The notes beneath the pieces are model-generated. The model saw nothing but the letters and a program-made list of their open reading frames with translations. It was not told where the DNA came from and ran no database searches. Below, one piece after another: positions 9,044 through 16,383 of a stretch of 64,000 bases of DNA. The position numbers and the translations under genes were made by a program. The DNA lies in IMG/VR virus record IMGVR_UViG_3300020213_000023, positions 31,046-95,045 of that record. One strand, written 5' to 3'. The stretch's first letter is position 1, and each line of letters opens with the position of its first letter. The DNA is from a virus.

Positions 9044-9795
9044 GCGTCCTCAAAAACGTCGCCAAGCTCGCGTTTGCTGCCGCAGGCACACGACAAGAGC
9101 AAGACCTTGCACTATGGCGGAAGTGGAAACAGGCCCCGACGGATGCCAACGCGTCCGCGCTGCTCAAATCCATCGACCCGCTAATTCAACGAGAAACGAA
9201 CAAGTGGTCAGGTTCGTTGGCGCGCCCGCTCCTGGAAACGGAAGGTAAGCGTCTCGCTATGGAGGCGTTCCATAGCTACGACCCGAATCGGGGGGCTGCA
9301 CTCGGCACGCACGTCGTCAACCAGCTCCAACGGATGTCTCGGCTGTCCTACGCCAACCAAAATGCGGCACGGCTACCTGAAAACAAGATGCTCCAGTTCC
9401 ATGCGTTCACGATGGGGCACGCAACGTTGCAAGACGAGCTTGGACGTGCTCCCACGTCTGACGAATTGTCAGACCATCTCGGTTGGTCCAACAAACACTT
9501 GACCAAGTTCCGCACAGAGATTGGACACCAAGAACTGCTCGAGTCCGGCGGTATCGAAGGGTCTTCGGCCGGAACGTTCACAGCAGAGGAGTCCGACCAC
9601 ACCGTCGACTTCATACACCACGACCTGTCCCCCAGACAGAAAGCGATCTTCGAACACCTCACGGGGTATGGGGGCGCCGAAATTCTTTCACATCGACAGA
9701 TCCAGAAAAAACTGAGTATCACCCAAGGGCAGTATAGTTACGACAAAGCTAAACTGATCACACACGTTGGAAACGTAACCACGAGGAAGTCGTAA
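9040..9795 (+). CDS. sigma-70-like transcription factor in the tail module
   Basis: 251 residues. Residues ~35-110 resemble sigma region 2, including SYDPNRGAALGTHVVNQLQR, which parallels the YDPxxGxxFxTYAxxxI segment. Residues ~110-165 resemble region 3 (DELGRAPTSDELSDHLGWS). The C-terminal part has a region-4-like helix-turn-helix (LSPRQKAIFEHLTGYG and SHRQIQKKLSITQGQ). It would direct RNA polymerase to phage promoters. It is translated in overlap with the hub gene (ATGA) and with the next gene (TAATG), so it is made together with tail proteins, which is unusual for a regulator. Packaging into the particle is possible but only inferred. Confidence 0.75.
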   Translation: MSVLKNVAKLAFAAAGTRQEQDLALWRKWKQAPTDANASALLKSIDPLIQRETNKWSGSLARPLLETEGKRLAMEAFHSYDPNRGAALGTHVVNQLQRMSRLSYANQNAARLPENKMLQFHAFTMGHATLQDELGRAPTSDELSDHLGWSNKHLTKFRTEIGHQELLESGGIEGSSAGTFTAEESDHTVDFIHHDLSPRQKAIFEHLTGYGGAEILSHRQIQKKLSITQGQYSYDKAKLITHVGNVTTRKS

Positions 9796-10046
9796 TGCCT
9801 CCTTCTACACTTGCATACCGATTGCAGAAGGCAGCGAGCCACTTGACCAAGAAGAGCCTGAGTGCTTTGAACGTCAAGGCTCCTCCGCTGGAGTACGACA
9901 AGTACCAGAAGAGTTTCTACATAACACTCCCGATCCCCACGTCACAGGAGGTCGCGGCCAGCGGGAACGCCTTGGTAGTCGTCGAACCGCTTACTTTCGA
10001 CGTCGTCACGGGCCTCTGGTCGGACGGTAAAGGGATCGAGAGGTAA
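9795..10046 (+). CDS. small tail-operon protein with LWSDGK C-terminus
   Basis: 83 residues starting at ATG 9795, overlapping the previous stop by one base. The N-terminus is Lys/Ala/Leu-rich (LQKAASHLTKKSLSALNVKA). The C-terminus reads PLTFDVVTGLWSDGKGIER, nearly the same as the C-terminus of the next protein (PMTFDFTTGLWSDGKAV). The shared tail suggests a common binding site on the virion. Function otherwise unknown. Confidence 0.7.
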   Translation: MPPSTLAYRLQKAASHLTKKSLSALNVKAPPLEYDKYQKSFYITLPIPTSQEVAASGNALVVVEPLTFDVVTGLWSDGKGIER

Positions 10047-10049
10047 ATC

Positions 10050-10898
10050 GTGAACTTTGTACTGAATAGCAATCTGTGGGTGTGGCCGATGCCCAAGATT
10101 ACCGTGGAAGGTAAGTCTTACCGGCCCAAGGTATCTTCGGGATGGAAGAATAACCGTACACGTGCGGAGGGCGGGCACGCAGGGTCTGACATCGTTTACG
10201 GCGTCGGCAAAAAGGAGCTTCCTCAGTATCAGCCGCCCCGGGATCGCTCCACGGGTCTCGGACATTTTGTCCCGCCCAACATCCCTGCGTTGAGCACGTG
10301 CGACGGTGTCGTCACGTACGCTAAATCGACGTCTAAAGGCTTTGGCGTTCTCATTGAGCACGAAAAACGAACAGTTCGAACGTTTTACCAACACCTCGAA
10401 AAGGTGTTCGTTAAAAAGGACCAAGTCGTCAAAGCAGGGGACACGATCGGAACTGTCGGGTTTGATCCGTCGAATGACAACTCTGTTCGACACATCCATT
10501 TCGAACTCAGCTTTCGCGTCGGGTCTGAGTGGGTAAAGGTCGACCCTGGCACCCATGAGAAGGGGTACATGTCCCAGTGGAGGATATGGACAGGCCTTGG
10601 CGCAGAGAGTTACCAGGCTTTCGCAGTTGCAGGTTCCTCTGGCTACCGAATCGCGCAGGCAGCGTCTGCCGGCGCTGTCCAAGTCATCGATCGCGACACC
10701 GCGATGAAAAACCAGAACGGCGCAACACACAAACGGGCGCAAGCCGATTACTACGAACGAGTCGCGCGCGTCATCAACGCTCAAGGGAGCCAGCTGTACG
10801 CTGCCATCGCGCAATTCGCGGGAGTTGCGCCTGTCGTGACGGACCCCATGACGTTCGATTTCACCACCGGCTTGTGGTCGGATGGAAAGGCGGTCTGA
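10050..10898 (+). CDS. M23-family (LytM-like) peptidase
   Basis: 282 residues from GTG 10050, with GAGAGG upstream. The M23 zinc site is visible as HAGSD (~45-49) and HIHFEL (~148-153). Between them lies the typical beta-sheet core with GFGVLIEHEKRTVRTFYQHL and VKAGDTIGTVG. M23 enzymes cut peptide cross-links in peptidoglycan. In the baseplate operon it is likely a virion enzyme for cell-wall penetration that complements the hub transglycosylase. No signal peptide is seen. The last ~17 residues repeat the C-terminal motif of the preceding small protein. Confidence 0.85.
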   Translation: MNFVLNSNLWVWPMPKITVEGKSYRPKVSSGWKNNRTRAEGGHAGSDIVYGVGKKELPQYQPPRDRSTGLGHFVPPNIPALSTCDGVVTYAKSTSKGFGVLIEHEKRTVRTFYQHLEKVFVKKDQVVKAGDTIGTVGFDPSNDNSVRHIHFELSFRVGSEWVKVDPGTHEKGYMSQWRIWTGLGAESYQAFAVAGSSGYRIAQAASAGAVQVIDRDTAMKNQNGATHKRAQADYYERVARVINAQGSQLYAAIAQFAGVAPVVTDPMTFDFTTGLWSDGKAV

Positions 10899-10899
10899 C

Positions 10900-11343
10900 A
10901 TGTCCCGTTTTGACGTTCACATCCAGCTCACACCCGAAGCAACGGCCGGCGGAGGATTCTATGGCTTTGGAGACGTGCGCTCCATTGGTGTCCGTGGCGT
11001 GCAGAAGCTGGTCAACATGTTCGCCAAGTACTTGCTCACACCGATAGGAAGCGATCCACTCGATCTCACCTACGGTACTGACTTGCCGAACTTGATCGGG
11101 TCTAATGTGGACGTTCTCGGCGCCAAAGAAGTTCTCGAACTTTCCGTGGCAAAGACAGTACAAGCTTTGCAGAGCTACCAGTCGAGCGTCGAGATCCCGG
11201 ATGACGAACGGCTCTCGACGGCGTCAGTGACGGACTATATCGTCTTCACCGAGGTGTCCGGCTTCTCGGCACAGATCTACATTGAAAACATCCTGAACCG
11301 GGGGGTCACTGTCCTCCTGCCTAGCTTGGAAGTAGGTTTGTAG
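10900..11343 (+). CDS. gp25-like baseplate wedge protein
   Basis: 147 residues from ATG 10900, one base after the previous stop, with AAAGG upstream. An ATG at 10882 in frame would overlap the previous gene and is less likely. Size, position just before the J-like gene and the pattern VNMFAKYLLTPIGSDPLDLTYGTDL fit the T4 gp25 / GPW baseplate wedge family, where the N-terminal half precedes a conserved turn and the C-terminal half forms beta strands (DYIVFTEVSGFSAQIYIEN). It would join sheath to baseplate. Confidence 0.65.
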   Translation: MSRFDVHIQLTPEATAGGGFYGFGDVRSIGVRGVQKLVNMFAKYLLTPIGSDPLDLTYGTDLPNLIGSNVDVLGAKEVLELSVAKTVQALQSYQSSVEIPDDERLSTASVTDYIVFTEVSGFSAQIYIENILNRGVTVLLPSLEVGL

Positions 11344-11345
11344 TC

Positions 11346-13316
11346 ATGGCCAACATCGAAATCGACGCACAAGACGTTGCCACGGCATCTAATTTTCTCG
11401 AGCAGTTCCTAAGCAACCAGATCCCCACCGGTGATTTCACCAAGGGCACGTCTCTTCGAGATCTCACGGTGGGCGCGATTGCAGCGGTATTCGCCTTCCT
11501 GCGACAGGAAAACACCGACGCACTCAAGCTGCAATCACTCAAGTCAGTGCAGGAAGCCATCGGAACCACGGACGCCGAAGCACTTAAAGACGCCGTTGCC
11601 GCGATTCTATCGAACGTCTTTATCAACTTGAAGAGTGGGTCGAAGTCTCGTGGATACACCATCGGGCATTCGTCCGAACTGACAGACGTATTCGTACCTA
11701 CCACTGCGAAGTTCACGAGCGCGAATGGCCGAATCTTCGTCGTGGACTCGGCAGAGACCTACTTCATCTCCAAAACGGAACTGACCGCAATCGTCGATTC
11801 AGATGAATCGGTGCTCGAGTACGAATTCCGCATTCCGTTGGTTGCGACCAAGATTGGCGTCGAGTACGACATCGAGGCGGGCTTGTTTTCGTCTTTCGAT
11901 CGTTTCAATCCGTTCGTCACGCGAATCGATAACCCTGAGAAATTCGCAGGCGGAAAGAGCACGGAGACTGTCGAAGAGGTTCTCGAGCGCGCCCCCACCG
12001 CGTTGTCAGTCCGTAACCTCATCAACGACCGGTCCATCACCGCGGTACTCGACGAGACCTTTCCGGAGATCCAGAGCATCTTGGTTGTCGGTATGGGTGA
12101 CCCTGAGATGCAGCGGGACACGCTTATCAGCATGCCGGAACATTTGCTGCTCCACGTCGGCGGCATGGTCGACATCTACCTGCTCCTCGACTTGGTCGAG
12201 ACCACGTTCACCGGGGAGGTTGGCGACCTGTTCGCACGTCCTGATGGGCTCGCCACGGTGTTCAGAGATTCGGCCGAGAGCTTTGCGGCTGTCGAAGCGG
12301 GCGACATCATCCGCGTGACTGCCGGGCTCGACGTCGTCCCTGCGGAGTTCATGGTCATCGAGAACGCAGGCGACGAGTTGATCGTTAGTGAGAGGTCTCC
12401 GTTCCCGCTCGCGTCGGACGAGGGTTCGCCTCCAACGAACGTGTCCTACACCATTGGGCGTGTGGGCCCGACGTACACTGATGTGCTTTCGGACGTTGGT
12501 AGCCTCCCATTCACGACAGGCGTGACCTCGCGGCAAATCGGAACGTCGGGTCGAATCACACTCCCCGGCGGACCGGTGATCGATATCCTTGACGTCGCCC
12601 TGCTGGACCCTGGCGTTGCAGAAAGCGCCTTCAAGGCAGAGACCGATGGGTTCGTTCACTTCTACAACCACGTGAACACGACACCCGACGACACACAGAC
12701 CCCCGACGATGGTCTTGAGTTCAGGACGATCGTCCGCAACCCGCAATATGCGCAGAGCATATTTCAGTGGATGGAGGTTGTCGTGGGAACCGACCTCGAC
12801 CAGGCGCGGTTCGACGGCAACCAGCTCCGTGTGCGGTACCGAACGCTGTCTGCATTTGCCACTATCGATGACTACGTGCGCAGCCGCCGACAACGCACCG
12901 CCGCAGCTCACCAGCTCCCCCGAGGCCATCATCCAGTGTCGGTGGCTGTTGACATCAATTACAAACTCAAGGTAACCGCCACCACGGCGCTCGACGACGC
13001 GGCCATCGTTAGTGCCGTGGTTGACTTCATTAATGCGTTTGACACGAACGTGCAACCGATCGACACCACAGCGCTCACGCAATTCATCAGAAACTCGTAT
13101 CCGTCTATCGCCGCGATTACACCGTTGGTGGTTCAGTACACCCTGCGGGCACCGACGGGAGACCTCATCCAGTTTGAAACTGCAGATGAGGTACTACTCT
13201 CCGATGACAAGAAGGTCTCTGGTCCCGACATCGTTCTTTCAACCTATGGTGTATCTGACAGAACAGTCCGATACGTCGCCAATAACATCGGCGTCCGTGC
13301 CTTCCAGGTGACCTGA
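11346..13316 (+). CDS. baseplate J-like protein
   Basis: 656 residues. The N-terminal ~200 residues and the segment NPEKFAGGKSTETVEEVLER, followed by RNLINDRSI, match the baseplate J family (P2 gpJ / Mu gp47 / T4 gp6), where a gGxdxEsdeexr motif is typical. The middle part is longer than in small phages and contains beta-rich insertions. The C-terminal part (AVDINYKLKVTATTALDDAAI onward) has the usual J-type end domain. It forms wedges around the hub in contractile tails. It overlaps the next start by one base. Confidence 0.8.
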   Translation: MANIEIDAQDVATASNFLEQFLSNQIPTGDFTKGTSLRDLTVGAIAAVFAFLRQENTDALKLQSLKSVQEAIGTTDAEALKDAVAAILSNVFINLKSGSKSRGYTIGHSSELTDVFVPTTAKFTSANGRIFVVDSAETYFISKTELTAIVDSDESVLEYEFRIPLVATKIGVEYDIEAGLFSSFDRFNPFVTRIDNPEKFAGGKSTETVEEVLERAPTALSVRNLINDRSITAVLDETFPEIQSILVVGMGDPEMQRDTLISMPEHLLLHVGGMVDIYLLLDLVETTFTGEVGDLFARPDGLATVFRDSAESFAAVEAGDIIRVTAGLDVVPAEFMVIENAGDELIVSERSPFPLASDEGSPPTNVSYTIGRVGPTYTDVLSDVGSLPFTTGVTSRQIGTSGRITLPGGPVIDILDVALLDPGVAESAFKAETDGFVHFYNHVNTTPDDTQTPDDGLEFRTIVRNPQYAQSIFQWMEVVVGTDLDQARFDGNQLRVRYRTLSAFATIDDYVRSRRQRTAAAHQLPRGHHPVSVAVDINYKLKVTATTALDDAAIVSAVVDFINAFDTNVQPIDTTALTQFIRNSYPSIAAITPLVVQYTLRAPTGDLIQFETADEVLLSDDKKVSGPDIVLSTYGVSDRTVRYVANNIGVRAFQVT

Positions 13317-15805
13317 TGGCGCTGATCGGATACAACCACTCCTTCCTGCGTGGATTGTCAGACTTTTGGCAGCGTTTTTTTTCGGACGCGCCTCAGCTCG
13401 ACGCCCTTTACCAGGGAACAGCTGTGCTAATGGGGCAAGCGTACCTGGACCTCTTGTCGAATGTGATCAGCGTGTCGCTCAAGGACACGCCTATCTACGC
13501 CAAAGAATTCTACAAGCTGATCACACTACGAGAGGATCAACTTGCCTTCGACAAGGGCGCAGTCACCGCGGATGACCGATGGGTGGCAGCGCTCCCCGAC
13601 GATGTTATTGCTTTCGTGTCACTCGATAACCGGGTGATTGAACCTACCGCGTCGCTACAGGAGCGGAACGACTACGACATCGACCGAGATGCCAAGACCA
13701 TTCGATTCGTGACAGACCCGACGGACACCGACGGGAGCGGCGCACCTGTTCCGGGGTTCGCTCGACGATCGTTGGACATTTCTGTGGGCGGCGTTTTCGA
13801 CGACACGACGCGACCGTTGGCAACGACGTGGATGGACAATGGCATCGTCAAGGGAGACACGCTCCGCATTCTTGATGTAGGACCAGACCTGGTGTCACAA
13901 CGCAAGCGCACTGACCATTCGATTGTCTTGGTCCGCGCCAAGGCACTCTACGTCGACTCGACGACGCCGCTCATCGAAACAGAAACTGCAGACAACTACG
14001 TCATCCTGCGCCGCCCCGCTGACGACACGGTTCTTGGTGAGACGATGACCTTCGTGGCAGACGCAGCCACGCTCGCACATACTCGGCTCGATGCCGGGTC
14101 AGTTCGCGTGTACGGCAAGGCGCTCAGCGGTGCGGATGCTGTCGAGGATGTCGATTACACCGTCGATTACGAACTCGGTGTTCTCTATCGCTACGCGACG
14201 TGGAATCCTGCGACATCAAACCTTGTCGACTACACGTGGCAGACGAAGGTTTGGCCTGTAGCAACCTACTCGGCGACCGGTCTCGTCAGCGACGAGACCA
14301 CCACGGTGCGCGTGGTGCAGATGGCGTTGTGGGCGCCGGATGCCTACGTCGACCGTCGCACGTTGGCCAACAACTTCGGCGCTCTCATTAGCCGTGAGGA
14401 AGACAGCTCGGAGAACTACCGCGCGTTCTTGCGGGGCATCTTCCAGCTCTACCTGCTCGGTCCGGTGCTCGAGCGCATCGAGAGTGCAATCAACGTCGTC
14501 ATCGGATTTCCGGTCATCCGTGACGACGGCGAGGTTCTCGTTGACGTGGACACCAGCGATCCCTTGGTTACACGCGTGACCACGCGCCGCGCATCCAACA
14601 GCATCCTCAACGTGTACGAGTACCCTCCCACGGTCCCGCTGCGGGCCGATCTCATCCCCACCAACTACGAGACGTTGACCTTCGAAGCATTCGAGCCCCT
14701 CACCACCGCTATCACGGTGACTGACTACATCCAGTCACCGACGTGGTGGCACAACGTGGTTATTCCGCGGGATCTATTGCCTTCCGTGAGCGTTTCTCGA
14801 CGCACGGTAAGCGACGCTTACGTCGAGAACATCGTGAACCCGGTAGACGGTGCTTGTATTGGAGACCCCGGGCTCGTCTTTGGCGCGGATGAAAACGGAT
14901 TTTCGCCTGCTCCGGGCCACGTCGTGTTTCGTCATCGGTTGGCGTACGTCTTGATGGATCGGTACCTGAAGTACCACACGTTCATCGTGAGCTTCGACGC
15001 GTCGATCTTCAGCCTGACGGACATCGGATACACCCGAACCTTCAATGACCTCAACGAGCTGGTACTGACGGCCAAGCCGTCGCACACCTACGCGTTTACG
15101 CAGCCGTTGACCAACTTCATCGACACCGTGATCGCCGCGGACGGCGATTACTGGTACCAGCCTGCGTCCTTCATGGACGACCCGGATTCGCCGGAGTTCT
15201 ACGACACGGAGGGCGAGATTCCGGAGCCCCTCGAGCCCTATACCCAGTTGGGGTTGTTTTTCAACTTCAGCGTCTCTGCGCCTACCGACGGAACCGAGCA
15301 GGTGCTGTTTACCGATCCTCCGTTGGTTTTCGGTAGTGGTGTGTGGTCCGTGGGAGACTTCTTTCACTACGAGGACGCCCTTGCTGGTTTGATGAGTTTC
15401 CCGGTCCTCGGGGTTGACGTTGCTTTTGGCGGTTCCCCTCCGGTCAACATTACGTGGCGCGCTGTCCATGTATTTGTGAACGGTGCCCGGAGCGGAAAAC
15501 GCCTCGTCGAAAACGTTGATTACCTCGTGTCGTATGACGGACTAGAAATCAGGCGCCTAACGGTATGGGATTCCCTCGTAAACGTCCCGGTGTCATGGAC
15601 CTATCTCGCCATCGGTAACATCAGTACGTCGGTTGCCGATCCGACCATTGGTGACACGGAGCTTACTGTCAGCATGCAGGATGCTTCTGTGGTTACCGCC
15701 GACTACGATCCGACTCGGGTCGACTGGAACGGGGTCGCTCAATCCGTCACCGACCACCAAGACCTGGCACTGGTTGACCGACCGCTAACCATCGTCATTC
15801 CTTGA
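13316..15805 (+). CDS. large baseplate/tail-fibre-associated protein, unknown
   Basis: 829 residues, translationally coupled to the J-like gene (TGATG). The N-terminus has an aromatic-rich segment (NHSFLRGLSDFWQRFFSD) followed by a helical part. From ~110 on the sequence is mainly beta, with repeated VDYxVDYELG or VDYLVSYDGLEI patterns at ~280 and ~735 that look like repeated beta-sandwich elements. Position between the J-like gene and fibre genes fits a wedge or fibre-attachment protein. No known family is recognised. Confidence 0.65.
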   Translation: MALIGYNHSFLRGLSDFWQRFFSDAPQLDALYQGTAVLMGQAYLDLLSNVISVSLKDTPIYAKEFYKLITLREDQLAFDKGAVTADDRWVAALPDDVIAFVSLDNRVIEPTASLQERNDYDIDRDAKTIRFVTDPTDTDGSGAPVPGFARRSLDISVGGVFDDTTRPLATTWMDNGIVKGDTLRILDVGPDLVSQRKRTDHSIVLVRAKALYVDSTTPLIETETADNYVILRRPADDTVLGETMTFVADAATLAHTRLDAGSVRVYGKALSGADAVEDVDYTVDYELGVLYRYATWNPATSNLVDYTWQTKVWPVATYSATGLVSDETTTVRVVQMALWAPDAYVDRRTLANNFGALISREEDSSENYRAFLRGIFQLYLLGPVLERIESAINVVIGFPVIRDDGEVLVDVDTSDPLVTRVTTRRASNSILNVYEYPPTVPLRADLIPTNYETLTFEAFEPLTTAITVTDYIQSPTWWHNVVIPRDLLPSVSVSRRTVSDAYVENIVNPVDGACIGDPGLVFGADENGFSPAPGHVVFRHRLAYVLMDRYLKYHTFIVSFDASIFSLTDIGYTRTFNDLNELVLTAKPSHTYAFTQPLTNFIDTVIAADGDYWYQPASFMDDPDSPEFYDTEGEIPEPLEPYTQLGLFFNFSVSAPTDGTEQVLFTDPPLVFGSGVWSVGDFFHYEDALAGLMSFPVLGVDVAFGGSPPVNITWRAVHVFVNGARSGKRLVENVDYLVSYDGLEIRRLTVWDSLVNVPVSWTYLAIGNISTSVADPTIGDTELTVSMQDASVVTADYDPTRVDWNGVAQSVTDHQDLALVDRPLTIVIP

Positions 15806-15837
15806 GCGTTTCGAAAGTTTACGTTAGGGTAACCAAC

Positions 15838-16368
15838 ATGGATCGTGGTTTTAATGACGGCATCCCCATGCGGGGCGACCTTACGATCGTCGTGCGCGAC
15901 GCCAAATCAGGCAAAGAGCGCAAACGAATCGAAATCCGCAACAAGATCACTTTCCTTGCTGCAGACGTTTTGGTCGAGCTGCTTGCACAACGCGCGACCG
16001 ATCCTGCCGCGAGCGCCAACACCATCTTCTCGATGCGGATGGGCACGTCGAACACGGCTGCGTCTAGGGCAGACACCAACCTCGGGGCTTACATCATCGG
16101 CAAGGAGCTGGCCGATGTCGACAAGGTCACCGGCGTCCCCGGCGAGCTGCAATTCTCGTCGACCTTGGAAGCAGTGGACGCCAACGGCAATACGCTGCAG
16201 GAAGCGGGGCTGTTCACGGCGGGTGACGCAGTTACGCCAACGCCCAGTGACACTCCTGGCGTAGCTGCGGGTGACCCGCGCATGTTCGCACGTCAAACAC
16301 ACCCCGCGATCATCAAGACGGTCGCAATCACGGTCGAGTACAGCTGGCGAATCGCCTTTACCGCGTAA
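15838..16368 (+). CDS. tail-fibre-associated protein, unknown
   Basis: 176 residues from ATG 15838, which has AGGG eight bases upstream. A TTG at 15802 overlapping the previous stop would add 12 residues but lacks a ribosome-binding site. The protein is beta-rich with Thr/Ala/Asp, for example FSMRMGTSNTAASRADTNLG and VEYSWRIAFTA at the end, similar in style to tail-collar or fibre-connector proteins. The neighbouring tailspike supports such a role by position only. Confidence 0.6.
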   Translation: MDRGFNDGIPMRGDLTIVVRDAKSGKERKRIEIRNKITFLAADVLVELLAQRATDPAASANTIFSMRMGTSNTAASRADTNLGAYIIGKELADVDKVTGVPGELQFSSTLEAVDANGNTLQEAGLFTAGDAVTPTPSDTPGVAAGDPRMFARQTHPAIIKTVAITVEYSWRIAFTA

Positions 16369-16383
16369 TCAAGGAAATCCACG

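Noticed and set aside
12006-13082. 358-codon minus-strand open frame
   Set aside because: Antisense to the baseplate J-like gene, no start signals, shadow composition.
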